Of a stretch of 64,000 nucleotides of DNA, positions 26,440-35,799 are shown in pieces. Source of the DNA: Gynuella sp050296195 (GTDB lineage Bacteria > Pseudomonadota > Gammaproteobacteria > Pseudomonadales > Natronospirillaceae); assembly GCF_050296195.1 (NCBI RefSeq), contig NZ_JBNKRB010000005.1; one strand, 5' to 3'. The translations under genes and the position numbers were made by a program. The notes below the pieces were generated by a model, which saw only the letters and a list, made by a program, of their open reading frames with translations, ran no database searches and was not told where the DNA came from. Numbering within the stretch: position 1 is the stretch's first letter; each line of letters opens with the position of its first letter.

Positions 26440-28788
26440 TTAGTTAAGCCCAGCCTTAAAGAACTCCACAAATGGTTCCTGATCCAACGGCGGGGAAATA
26501 TAATAACCCTGAGCACTGGGAATACCCGCTCGTCGTAGAAACTCCAGCTGCATCCCGTTTTCAACACCTTCAGCGACAATTTCCATATCCAGTATGCTGG
26601 CAATCATTCGAATGGCATTGATAATGGCGCGGGCGGTATCACTGTTAAAATCCTCTTCACTGACAAAAATCCGGTCGAGTTTGAGAGTATTGAAACGGAA
26701 CCGTTTAAGGTGCCCCATAGACGAATAACCCACACCAAAATCATCCAGTGCGGTTCTAAATCCGAACCCCCGGACCAGATTCAGATTGCGGGCAATTTCA
26801 CCACTGTTTTCAATGATCTGATCTTCCGTCAGCTCGAGTTCAATCTGATGTGGCAGTACCTGATAGCGCCACAGAATATAGCGCATCGCCGAAAGAAATC
26901 GGATGTCATTAAGCTGGTGAGGACAAATATTAATCGCGGCAACCAGATTGGACTGCTCTAATTGCTGTAACAACTGACAGGATTGTTCCAGTACTGAAAA
27001 AGTCACCAGATCCAGCACTCCCTGCTCCTGAGCAATGGTGATGAAATCATTCGGCGGAATAGCCACCCCCTCATCGTCGGTCAGTCTCGCCAGTGCCTCG
27101 AAACCGATAATTTCTTGGGTGTCAGTATCCACCTTAGCCTGAAATTGTGCATGAAATAATTTCTGATCAATCGCCTGCCGCACACGATACTCCACATATA
27201 ACCGCCGCGATTCAATCTCCTCGAGTTCATCATTAAACAACTGGTACCGCATCTTGCCCTGACGTTTAGCGGAATACATGGCCAGATCAGCCTGTTGAAG
27301 CAGTCGGGAGGTTTCAATGGAATGTTGAGGGCATATGGCAATGCCGACACTGGTACCGGCGTACACCAATTGATCATTAACACTGAAACCATTCTGAAAA
27401 CTTTTGATGATTTTGTCTGCCACGATGGCAACCTGCTGGGCATCACTGAGAATCACAGTGAACTCATCGCCTCCAAGCCGGAACAAATAATTTTCCTGCA
27501 GCGACAGATCACGAACATTGAACTGCTGATCAGGAGCAATCAACCCACGCAAACGTTCCGTAACCCGGCGCAGAAACATGTCGCCAAATTTGTGACCATA
27601 GAAATCGTTGATCTTTTTAAAACCATCGAGATCAAGAAACATTACTGCAAAAGATGCCTCATGCGGTCGGTTTAGATGATATTCCAACAATTTGTATAGC
27701 GCCGCACGATTAGGCAACCCGGTCAGACTATCAGTATAGGCCTGTTGCTCCAGCACTCTTGAAGAACGGTTCAAACGCCGCATAAGTTCCTGAAAGCGGC
27801 TTTGCATCAGCCCAATTTCATCGCTCCGATCCGGTAAAAAATCCGGCACTTCAACAATGGGATCAGCTTTCAGTAACACTCGACTGAATTTCTCGATCGG
27901 GGTAAGAACCTGTCGACTCAGGAGCACAAAAAACAGCAGCATCAGTGCAGCGGTGGCCAACACAACCAGCGAGGTGGAGCGAATCGATACTTCCCATCCT
28001 TCTACCAACCATGCGGCCCGGGATGTCATCACCACCAGTTCGATGCCGCCACTCATGAGCCCTGTCAGTACCTCAAATGGGTGCTCCACCAACTGATCAA
28101 TAGCGGTCACTGTCCGTAACAGTTCGGCATTGCTGGACAACGGATCGTAAATGGCTTGATGCTCAGTAATGAAAAACGCTTCATGACGAGGGGAGCGCAG
28201 TTCATTGAAAATTGACTCCATTCCAACCGTAATTCTGACCATACCTGAGAGAGTCAGATCCTCCGGTGTACCAATGAAAATGGGATAGTAAGCAGACAAA
28301 ACACTCATGTTATATTGCTTGGAAACAAACAGATGAAACTGGGTTGGGATTTCCTTACCAAACTCATCCACCAGTACCTGTACATAGGAATCGATACCCT
28401 CGGCCAGATGGTCCTTACGATTACGCTGTATTATTTCCCGGCCATCCAACATTAACACTGCTACCGACAGATAACTTGGGTTGTAGGTGATATAGCGCTG
28501 CAGTTCCCGCGACAAACCGTTCTGATACGCTGGATTACGGTATTCACCAGGAAGCGCAAAGAAATCCAGAATCAAATCGTCAGAGGCAATCAGATTGAGG
28601 TGATTGGCCATGGTGTTCATGGTGTTCTGAACGATGGCATGGCTTTGTGAGAAATAACTGCGAAGACTCTCGTCAAGCTCCTTGCTGATACGATCATCAA
28701 TCATGTGCTTGACCAGAAAACCAAACACCACAACCAACAATAACGCAACAGTACTCAGGTTGATCAGAAACCGGACTCTTAATTTCAT
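26440..28788 (-). CDS. Membrane-bound GGDEF-EAL c-di-GMP enzyme
   Basis: A 782-residue inner-membrane protein. Two helices (about 7-28 and 278-300) bracket a periplasmic sensor of about 240 residues, followed by a HAMP-like linker. The GGDEF domain (about 355-525) has an intact RLGGDEF motif, and the EAL domain (about 540-780) keeps FEALARL, the Asn of AINICPHQL, IELELTEDQ, ALDDFGVGYSS, LKLDR, AEGVE and QGYY. Both halves look catalytically complete, so it may make or break c-di-GMP depending on input. It could affect Alg44-dependent alginate synthesis, which is inference. The start has no clear ribosome site. Confidence 0.93.
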   Translation of the reverse strand: MKLRVRFLINLSTVALLLVVVFGFLVKHMIDDRISKELDESLRSYFSQSHAIVQNTMNTMANHLNLIASDDLILDFFALPGEYRNPAYQNGLSRELQRYITYNPSYLSVAVLMLDGREIIQRNRKDHLAEGIDSYVQVLVDEFGKEIPTQFHLFVSKQYNMSVLSAYYPIFIGTPEDLTLSGMVRITVGMESIFNELRSPRHEAFFITEHQAIYDPLSSNAELLRTVTAIDQLVEHPFEVLTGLMSGGIELVVMTSRAAWLVEGWEVSIRSTSLVVLATAALMLLFFVLLSRQVLTPIEKFSRVLLKADPIVEVPDFLPDRSDEIGLMQSRFQELMRRLNRSSRVLEQQAYTDSLTGLPNRAALYKLLEYHLNRPHEASFAVMFLDLDGFKKINDFYGHKFGDMFLRRVTERLRGLIAPDQQFNVRDLSLQENYLFRLGGDEFTVILSDAQQVAIVADKIIKSFQNGFSVNDQLVYAGTSVGIAICPQHSIETSRLLQQADLAMYSAKRQGKMRYQLFNDELEEIESRRLYVEYRVRQAIDQKLFHAQFQAKVDTDTQEIIGFEALARLTDDEGVAIPPNDFITIAQEQGVLDLVTFSVLEQSCQLLQQLEQSNLVAAINICPHQLNDIRFLSAMRYILWRYQVLPHQIELELTEDQIIENSGEIARNLNLVRGFGFRTALDDFGVGYSSMGHLKRFRFNTLKLDRIFVSEEDFNSDTARAIINAIRMIASILDMEIVAEGVENGMQLEFLRRAGIPSAQGYYISPPLDQEPFVEFFKAGLN

Positions 28789-28982
28789 GTTTTTTTTAAT
28801 TCCAAAAACAACACCCCGCCCATCGTCAGCCTATGGAGATATCAGGCAGAACGACAGCTCAACCATCGAACCTGCCAAATACAGATCCCCATCCAGTCAG
28901 AAACTTTGTCATATCGCACACACGTCAACCATCGTTAAGTGTAGTCGAAAAAGCGTTGCCGGCAGATCCACCAGACAATTTG

Positions 28983-29981
28983 TCATTCAGACCCATTCTT
29001 CAGGCAACTCTCCAGTTGCTGCTGCAAGGTGGTGAAACCATCTTCTTCTTCCGCCAGGCATTCGATACGACTATCTTCCAGCTCATTTACAACGGGGTTC
29101 ATACTCAACACACCCTCACTCAGGTTGTAGGTAAAACCGCCAAGGTCTGTCCGTACCACAGCTTTCAGGCGTTCAATATCCAGCGCCATAAACAAAGAGG
29201 CCAGCGCCTCCTGATCAAACTGATAGCGCTGATCAAATACCCAGCCAACACTGTGATAACCACTGCCACGATTGCGGCGCACCAGTATGCCGTTGTCCGG
29301 CAGGTCTGCAGATACGGCGAACACGTCATCTTCATGATGATGGTGATGATGAGTGTGGGAGAGCAACGCATGCGGTCGTTCCAGCCAGTGTTGTGGCAAT
29401 ACACCATGGCTGACAGGCACCGGTTCTATGGATGTCTGCTGCAATGACTGAAGAAAGGTTTTGAGGCGAGCCAGGTCACCATCTGCATAAAGGTCGGCTT
29501 TGCTGGCCACAACCACATCAGCCACTTCCAGTTGTTGTCGGAAAATTTCATGGGAAGTATAGCGGCTGTCTGCAATTCGTCGGGCATCTACAAGGGTCAG
29601 CGTGGCCCGAATATCCAACACATCGGTGTAATGCCGGCCTTGCAAAGTCGCCAGAATTTCCCGTGGATGGCCCAGGCCGGTGGGTTCTATCAATAACCGG
29701 TCGGGTCGGGCCTGACGAATCAGCTGGTTCAACGCCACCTGCATGGGCAGGCCAGCGGTACAACACATACAGCCACCGGGAACCTCACGAATATGCAGTT
29801 GATTGGAGTCTGTAGCAAGGCTCTGCACAATACCGGCATCAATGCCGATTTCACCAAATTCATTGATCAATACCGCCCAACGTTCACCTGCAGGCCGGTT
29901 TTTCAGCAACTCAAGAATCGTAGTGGTTTTACCTGCCCCCAGAAAACCGGTAATCACATTGGTGGGAATCAACTTACTCAT
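28983..29981 (-). CDS. yjiA: G3E-family GTPase, CobW/YjiA type
   Basis: A 332-residue GTPase of the COG0523 group of metal chaperones. Walker A GFLGAGKTT at 12-20, the metal-binding GCMCC at 70-74 (C-x-C-C), the ASKADL guanine-specificity motif near 159-164 and a His-rich loop HTHHHHHHEDD at 209-219 are visible. The C-terminal CobW domain follows. This group delivers zinc, cobalt or related metals; the His-rich loop favours zinc. I could not find a Zur-like box in the 266-base region upstream, shared with divergent trkH. GGAG precedes the start. Confidence 0.92.
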   Translation of the reverse strand: MSKLIPTNVITGFLGAGKTTTILELLKNRPAGERWAVLINEFGEIGIDAGIVQSLATDSNQLHIREVPGGCMCCTAGLPMQVALNQLIRQARPDRLLIEPTGLGHPREILATLQGRHYTDVLDIRATLTLVDARRIADSRYTSHEIFRQQLEVADVVVASKADLYADGDLARLKTFLQSLQQTSIEPVPVSHGVLPQHWLERPHALLSHTHHHHHHEDDVFAVSADLPDNGILVRRNRGSGYHSVGWVFDQRYQFDQEALASLFMALDIERLKAVVRTDLGGFTYNLSEGVLSMNPVVNELEDSRIECLAEEEDGFTTLQQQLESCLKNGSE

Positions 29982-30247
29982 CAGGGCAGCTCCTATCGAT
30001 AAATGCAGAGGTTATTGACAGTGCCTCCACCAGCAATGGCGGCCGACTATAGAAGACCTTCAGCATAAAAACATCTTTATTTTCTGTATAACGGCACAGT
30101 CGCGACATCAAGTGAATATTCAGACAGCAAAGTTTATCAGTGGGCTCTGATATCGGCCGGATTCGACAAATCATTATCCCAAACAGCCAACAGCCGCGAC
30201 TGCGCGACCATGTCCAGATATTTTACGTTTTATTTAATAGCTGAATC

Positions 30248-31783
30248 ATGGTACAGACTGGATACCGTACAGCCCTGACAATTAGTATGCCTGATTCCCA
30301 TTTTTCAGCTGTGACCTCCGGAATGCAAAACCGCTCTCGTCTGATCACGATTCTGCGTATCTGCAGCTTCCTGGTGTTGCTCTACAGTCTGTCCATGCCT
30401 ATTCCTGTTTTCGTCGGGTTATTGTTCGGTGAACACCATCTGCATGGTTTTCTAATGACCTTTGCCTTTGCATTCATTACCGGCCTGCTGGGCTGGCACT
30501 TGACCAGCCGCGATGAGATGAACCTGAAAACCCGTGACGGCTTCCTGGTCGCAGTGCTGTTCTGGGTGATTTTTTCGGCCATCAGTACCATGCCCTTATA
30601 CCTCGACAGTCGTTTGGGATTATCCCTGACTGATGCCATTTTTGAGGGTGTCTCCGGTATTACCACCACCGGTGCCTCGGTGCTGAATGATATCGACCAC
30701 CTGCCCAAATCCATTCTTTTTTATCGCGCCCAACTTAACTTTCTGGGCGGTCTGGGCATCATTGTTCTGGCCATTGCAGTGATGCCATTTCTGGATATCG
30801 GCGGCGCCAAACTGTATCAATCTGAAATGCCGAGCCCCATGAAGGAAGAGAAATTTACTCCCCGGCTAGCCGACACCGCCCGCGACCTATGGATGATTTA
30901 TGCCGGCCTGGCTGCCTGTGGCGTGGTTGCCTATCGCCTGGCAGGCATGAACTGGTTCGATGCGGTGTGTCACAGCCTGTCAACGGTTTCCCTGGGGGGT
31001 TTTTCAACCCATGCCGATAGCCTCGGGTATTATCAGAATCCTGCCATTGAACTGGTCGGTGGCGCTTACTCAATCATTGCTGCACTGAACTTCTCACTCT
31101 ACTTTCTGGCTCTGCACCGCCGCAGTCTGCGACCAATATTTCAAAATTCCGAGGCACGTTTTTTCATGCTGATCATCAGTCTGGTAATCACTCTGGTGTG
31201 TGTGGAGCTCGTGCGTACCCAAACGTTCGCTCTGCCAGAAGCACTTGTGCATGGCTTTTTTCAGACCGCGTCCATCATGACGGATAACGGTCTGGGTGCT
31301 GCCCACTATCCAGACTGGCCGGCGCACATGGTCATACTGCTACTGGGGGCGAGTTTTTTTGGTGGTTGTGTCGGCTCGACTGCCGGAGGTATCAAGGCCA
31401 TGCGCTTCTTATTGTTGTATCGCCTGAGCAGTCAGGAAATCGAACAGCTCATTCACCCTGACGCAGTCTTCCGTACCAAAGTGGGTCGGCACTCGGTATC
31501 GGACCGGGTGATTCGTTCAGTCTGGGCATTGTTTTTTCTGTATATCTTCTTCAGCTGTACGTTTGTGTGGGGGTTGATGATCATCGGCCACGATTTTGCG
31601 ACCGCGTTTGGGACCGTAGCTGCCTGCATCAATAACATGGGTGTTGGATACGGTGATACCGCCGCAGGGTTCGGTCCTTTAAAGACATCCGGCAAATGGC
31701 TGATGTGCATCGCGATGATCTTCGGCCGGCTGGAAATTTTCCCGATCCTGATCGTTTTCTCCCGTACATTCTGGCGTTTCTGA
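30248..31783 (+). CDS. trkH: Trk-type potassium transporter subunit TrkH
   Basis: A 511-residue membrane protein, the ion-conducting subunit of the Trk potassium uptake system, which works with the cytosolic NAD-binding TrkA. The four filter loops, each carrying a key Gly, are visible: SGITTTGASV, STVSLGGFSTH, ASIMTDNGLGAAHY and INNMGVGYGDT. The N-terminus has three possible Met starts (residues 1, 14, 26); none has a good ribosome site, so the true start may be up to 75 bases further in. trkA is not in the window. It is divergent from the YjiA gene. Confidence 0.93.
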   Translation: MVQTGYRTALTISMPDSHFSAVTSGMQNRSRLITILRICSFLVLLYSLSMPIPVFVGLLFGEHHLHGFLMTFAFAFITGLLGWHLTSRDEMNLKTRDGFLVAVLFWVIFSAISTMPLYLDSRLGLSLTDAIFEGVSGITTTGASVLNDIDHLPKSILFYRAQLNFLGGLGIIVLAIAVMPFLDIGGAKLYQSEMPSPMKEEKFTPRLADTARDLWMIYAGLAACGVVAYRLAGMNWFDAVCHSLSTVSLGGFSTHADSLGYYQNPAIELVGGAYSIIAALNFSLYFLALHRRSLRPIFQNSEARFFMLIISLVITLVCVELVRTQTFALPEALVHGFFQTASIMTDNGLGAAHYPDWPAHMVILLLGASFFGGCVGSTAGGIKAMRFLLLYRLSSQEIEQLIHPDAVFRTKVGRHSVSDRVIRSVWALFFLYIFFSCTFVWGLMIIGHDFATAFGTVAACINNMGVGYGDTAAGFGPLKTSGKWLMCIAMIFGRLEIFPILIVFSRTFWRF

Positions 31784-32414
31784 TCAGCTATGAGTCGGTT
31801 CGACAGTGACGTGCGACTTTTGGGGTCATGGATATCACGCATCAACACAGTCAATTCCGTTGCCAGATGGCAACGGCGCTCGCACAGAGCTGACAATGTC
31901 CTGCACGAAAATAGGCCATTTTTCAGAGATTCCTTAGATGCTCCATCAGATGGTTGACCAGACCTCGCCTGCCAATCGGGCATCTGATCTTCATCATTGA
32001 AACCTATGAACACGTGATGACATAATCGTTGACTCAATAACGATGATTCAACTTTTGGATTCCCTAAAGCTATTGTGGCATAAATGATACCTTTAAAATC
32101 ATGTTACGAGAGCAGAAATAAACGTTGAAATTCAGAACCCATCCGTACCGAAAAGATGATTAACGATTGTTGCCAAGGCAGCGAAAACGAGGAATGATTT
32201 TGGTGGATGACCAGCTTCGAATCGAACGGATCGCTTTCTACACAGGTCATTTGCAACAATCAGACAGTTATGGCGCACACTTTACGATTGATATCGCAAT
32301 AATTTTTTCCGTATTTATAAAGAATCTCAAAATAATATCGGCAAGAAAACCACGATAGGTATTTGATCGCAGGTGTGGTTAGATTCATCATAATCATGTC
32401 AGAGGAACAGTTAT
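31784..32414. other. Gene-free stretch after trkH
   Basis: These 631 bases contain no reading frame I trust; the frames that cross it look like shadows or chance TTG-start frames. The only clear structure is a perfect inverted repeat, CCGTTGCC and GGCAACGG around AGAT (31857-31876), 74 bases past trkH, without a T run. The last 60 bases should hold the promoter of the CYTH gene. An unannotated small RNA is possible but unsupported. Confidence 0.5.
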
Positions 32415-32960
32415 TTGAATAACCAGCATTTTATCGGCCAATATGAGGTCGAATTTAAATACCGCCTGCCATCAAAAGCATTATTTTGGCAAACGCTCAC
32501 ATCCATGTCATACGAGACTATGCTGGAAAACAACATCGAGCAGGATCTCTACTTTGATACACCGAACAGAGAACTCACCCGCCACCACAAAAGTCTGTGT
32601 ATCCGGCAAATGCGCCCCTCAGATATATGTCTGTGGATCGTTAAAGGGCCTGAACCTGATCGCTGCGAAGCCGTCAACATTACTGACACACACAAAGCCG
32701 CCAGCATGCTCAAGACCATGGGGTATGACGTCATACAAACGATGACCAAAACCCGCAGTATTTATTTTCTCGGTGAATATCATGTCACTCTGGATCATCT
32801 GGATGGTCTGGGGGATTTTGCCGAGTTCGCCATCATGACTGACGACTCATCGTTACTGGAACGCTACAAAGATGAACTAAAGGAAGTGGCCGCTCGTTTT
32901 GGCCTCACGGATGCCAACCTGGAGACTCGCTCCTATCGCGATATGGTCCAGGTCGGCTGA
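32415..32960 (+). CDS. CYTH-domain protein (class IV adenylate cyclase/triphosphatase-like)
   Basis: A 181-residue CYTH protein starting at a TTG supported by AGAGGA 8 bases upstream. The family signature E-x-E-x-K is present at the start (YEVEFKYRL), and later strands show LCIRQM, VKGPE and VTLDHLDGLGDFAEF, which supply the tunnel's basic and acidic residues. The family includes CyaB-type adenylate cyclases and triphosphate-cleaving enzymes (thiamine triphosphatase, inorganic triphosphatase); sequence alone does not choose between them. It is convergent with the alginate cluster. Confidence 0.87.
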   Translation: MNNQHFIGQYEVEFKYRLPSKALFWQTLTSMSYETMLENNIEQDLYFDTPNRELTRHHKSLCIRQMRPSDICLWIVKGPEPDRCEAVNITDTHKAASMLKTMGYDVIQTMTKTRSIYFLGEYHVTLDHLDGLGDFAEFAIMTDDSSLLERYKDELKEVAARFGLTDANLETRSYRDMVQVG

Positions 32961-32961
32961 G

Positions 32962-32995
32962 TTGATCAAGGTAGCTCGATTGCCACCTGGATCAA
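32962..32995 (+). terminator. Stem-loop after the CYTH gene
   Basis: TTGATCAAGGT and ACCTGGATCAA pair in 10 of 11 positions around a 12-base loop, one base after the stop. AAAATAAG follows rather than T, so it is at best a weak intrinsic terminator on the plus strand; RNA end protection is an alternative. Confidence 0.4.
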
Positions 32996-33016
32996 AAATA
33001 AGATTGCCAAAAATCT

Positions 33017-33046
33017 GAAAAACAGGGCAGACTCGTAAGCCTGCCC
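33017..33046 (-). terminator. Terminator of the alginate cluster
   Basis: On the minus strand GGGCAG and CTGCCC form a stem (with inner CT/AG) that is followed by TGTTTTT. It begins 7 bases after the algA stop at 33053, so it should end the alginate operon transcript. Confidence 0.8.
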
Positions 33047-33052
33047 CGACCA

Positions 33053-34492
33053 TCAGGCGTTGGCAACCTGTGGTTCGGCATCGTCGACCGTGGCGAGGCG
33101 TCCATAGTTATCCTGTAAACGAACGATGTCGTCTTCACCCAGATAACTGCCAGATTGAACCTCGATCAGTTCGAGCATGATCTTGCCCGGATTGACCAGG
33201 CGATGAACCTCGCCGACCGGGATATATGTGGATTCGTTTTCTGCCAACAGAAAAGTTTCCTGACCACAAGTCACCTGAGCAGTTCCCTGTACCACAATCC
33301 AGTGTTCAGCCCGATGATGGTGCTTTTGCAATGACAGACTGGCACCGGGTTTGACTTTGATCCGTTTAACCTGGAAACGCTCCCCCATATCCACCGAATC
33401 ATAACTGCCCCAGGGCCGAAACACTTCACGATGCATCAGAGTTTCACTGCGCTGCTGTGCTGTCAACGTATTGACCAGCGTTTTGACGGCCTGCACGTTG
33501 TCACGATGCACCACCATGAGAGCATCCTGGGTATCAATCACCATAAGATCCTCAACCCCTACCAGTGCGACCAGTTTATCGTGCCCGCGAACCAGACAAC
33601 CACGGGCTTCATGGGTGACGACATCGCCGAGCAGCACATTATCCTGTGCGTCCTTATCATGCACCTCCCGCAGAGATGACCAGGCTCCGACATCGCTCCA
33701 ACCAGCCTGCAATGGCACAACCACTGCTCTGTCAGTGCGTTCCATAACGGCATAGTCAATGGAGTTGTCTGGACAACGACAAAATTCCGCCTCAGGCAGC
33801 CGTTTAAAATCCAGATCGCTTACACTGTTTTCAAACACATTTCGACAAGCTTCATAGATGTCCGGCTCATAGCGCTGCAACTGTTCCAGATAAATAGTTG
33901 CGCTCATCACGAACATACCACTGTTCCAAAGATATTCACCGCTATCCAGATAACCTTGTGCCGTTGCAACATCGGGCTTTTCGGCGAACGAGGCCACTTT
34001 GAAAACCGATTCAGAGATAGTCGCGCCCTTATGAACATAACCATACCCGGTTTCCGGTCCATCCGGTTCAATGCCAAACAACACAAGGTTGCCGTCCCTG
34101 GCAGCATGCTCGGCTCTGGTCAAGGCGCTCCAGAATTTGTCGATATCGGCAATATGATGATCCGCTGGCAATACCAGCATTAATTCATCCTGCCCCCGTT
34201 GTAGTATTTCCATCGCTGCAATTGCCACCGCCGGTGCAGTATTTTTACCTATGGGCTCAAGCATAATGGCACCAGCCTGATAACCGATCTGCTGTAACTG
34301 CTCAGCGACAATAAAACGATGATCCTCATTACAAATAACAATGGCAGGGTCTGCTTCAACCGGTAACCGCTCCAGAGTTTGCTGAAACATGGTTTGGGAA
34401 CCGGTCAATGACAAAAACTGTTTAGGGTAAAGCTTCCGCGAAAGCGGCCATAACCGAGACCCACTACCACCTGAAAGAATCACTGGAATCAT
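33053..34492 (-). CDS. algA: Mannose-1-phosphate guanylyltransferase / mannose-6-phosphate isomerase
   Basis: A 479-residue bifunctional enzyme making GDP-mannose for alginate: it isomerises fructose-6-phosphate to mannose-6-phosphate and transfers GMP to mannose-1-phosphate. The N-terminal nucleotidyltransferase has SGGSGSRLWPLSR and KQFLSL; the C-terminal cupin isomerase domain has HHHRAEHWIVVQGTA and STYIPVGEVHRL. Last gene of the cluster, with an AGGAG ribosome site. A 185-base gap separates it from algL, larger than others in the operon, so an internal promoter is possible. Length is close to the 481 residues of P. aeruginosa. Confidence 0.96.
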   Translation of the reverse strand: MIPVILSGGSGSRLWPLSRKLYPKQFLSLTGSQTMFQQTLERLPVEADPAIVICNEDHRFIVAEQLQQIGYQAGAIMLEPIGKNTAPAVAIAAMEILQRGQDELMLVLPADHHIADIDKFWSALTRAEHAARDGNLVLFGIEPDGPETGYGYVHKGATISESVFKVASFAEKPDVATAQGYLDSGEYLWNSGMFVMSATIYLEQLQRYEPDIYEACRNVFENSVSDLDFKRLPEAEFCRCPDNSIDYAVMERTDRAVVVPLQAGWSDVGAWSSLREVHDKDAQDNVLLGDVVTHEARGCLVRGHDKLVALVGVEDLMVIDTQDALMVVHRDNVQAVKTLVNTLTAQQRSETLMHREVFRPWGSYDSVDMGERFQVKRIKVKPGASLSLQKHHHRAEHWIVVQGTAQVTCGQETFLLAENESTYIPVGEVHRLVNPGKIMLELIEVQSGSYLGEDDIVRLQDNYGRLATVDDAEPQVANA

Positions 34493-34677
34493 TTGTTTAT
34501 CTCCTGACGATTAACCTGGCATTCAAACAGATCATCCTGATCCATTTGAATATCAACTTTTAATATCCAACGGATATCTATAATCCCGCCGCGTGCCTGA
34601 AAAGACTCGCTCGGGCTTGTTGTCCATAGTGACGCATCCGTGCATCACCAGTGTGTTTGGATGAGTGTAAACAGGCC

Positions 34678-35799
34678 CTAGTGAGCCTCTGCCGTTTCAT
34701 CACTGGGTCTGGCTGGCAGATTGACATTAAATTGCCAGCTCAGATCGCCACCGAGACGGGAGTTGGCAAGTTTGGAAAAAGTGTCCAGGCCCAGATCTGA
34801 TGGCCACTGCATGGCAAAATACTTATGGAAAGGCACTAACCAGGCTAACGAATAAGCAGTATAGAGACCTTTGGTGTCCTGGGTATAACCAGTGCGATGT
34901 GCAAAAGCCTTCGGATTCTGCAACCCTTCCACCACCCGCGTCGTCAATCTCGACAATGCGCGATCATGGCTGTCAAACAGGTTGTCGCCATTTGCCGCAG
35001 TAAACACCGCCAGCATTGCCAGTGGCTGCAAGGCAAAATTGTGGTATTCCAGCGCTTTGTTTTCCCTGGCCAGTTCGTTTTCCAGATAACCATCACCATC
35101 CACTTGAGTAAGTGCCTGATCAAATTTTGCCAATGCCCAGCGATACATGTTGTGATCCTGCAGATTTACCGCCGCAACCATCACAGCCCAGGCCGCCCAA
35201 TAATCATGATTGTTGACCTTTTCGATGGGCCGGTCGGAATAAAAATCCATGACAGCTCTGGCCAGCTGCCCAAACCACTGATCAACCTGCGCGTTTTGAG
35301 TCATTCCGCCATTGTTGCCACGAATCGACTGAATCTTCAGATAAGCAATGCCGGTTGCAGCCAGAAACCATTTGCGTACCGCCTGCCCCACTTCATTGAC
35401 ATCGTCATTCAGCAACGCACCCGCCTTAGCCCAGGTAGACAGATTATTCAAAAAACAATGCGCCATGGTCAGGTCTCCGTTTTTGATATATTTATCTGAG
35501 GCCACCGCAGCCAATTTTTCCATGGCCCGTATGGTTGCCACTGACTCCAGATACTCTGCCTCTGCATCGTCATTGATATCCGAACGCGAATCATCGCTGC
35601 CTTCATATTTGCTGGTCAGGGCCAGCGTTGACACGTAAGGCGCAATGTTGTCCGAACAGGTCATTTTTTTATCCATCGCTACGATGGATATCCGGCGATA
35701 ATACTCTGCGGGAACCTGTAACATGGTCCCCTCTGAATGCACATAAGACACCGGTGAAAATAACAGCAGGCCGTATAGAAAATATTGTCGAAGTGTCAT
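34678..35799 (-). CDS. algL: Alginate lyase AlgL
   Basis: A 373-residue periplasmic lyase that cleaves alginate by beta-elimination and clears misplaced polymer from the periplasm. A signal peptide (MTLRQYFLYGLLLFSPVSYVHS) leads an alpha/alpha-barrel. The catalytic NNHDYW motif (NNHSYW in Pseudomonas) and EYHNFALQPL with its Tyr-His are intact. I start at the ATG at 35799, whose ATGA overlaps the algX stop by 4 bases; the frame opens 12 codons earlier inside algX. Length fits the 367-residue P. aeruginosa enzyme. Confidence 0.95.
   Translation of the reverse strand: MTLRQYFLYGLLLFSPVSYVHSEGTMLQVPAEYYRRISIVAMDKKMTCSDNIAPYVSTLALTSKYEGSDDSRSDINDDAEAEYLESVATIRAMEKLAAVASDKYIKNGDLTMAHCFLNNLSTWAKAGALLNDDVNEVGQAVRKWFLAATGIAYLKIQSIRGNNGGMTQNAQVDQWFGQLARAVMDFYSDRPIEKVNNHDYWAAWAVMVAAVNLQDHNMYRWALAKFDQALTQVDGDGYLENELARENKALEYHNFALQPLAMLAVFTAANGDNLFDSHDRALSRLTTRVVEGLQNPKAFAHRTGYTQDTKGLYTAYSLAWLVPFHKYFAMQWPSDLGLDTFSKLANSRLGGDLSWQFNVNLPARPSDETAEAH

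Noticed and set aside
31453..32037. A 194-codon minus-strand frame over the end of trkH
   Set aside because: It lies mainly antisense to trkH, has no ribosome site and no family features; a shadow frame.
32167..32358. A short plus-strand frame before the CYTH gene
   Set aside because: TTG start without a ribosome site and no recognisable features; too weak to call.
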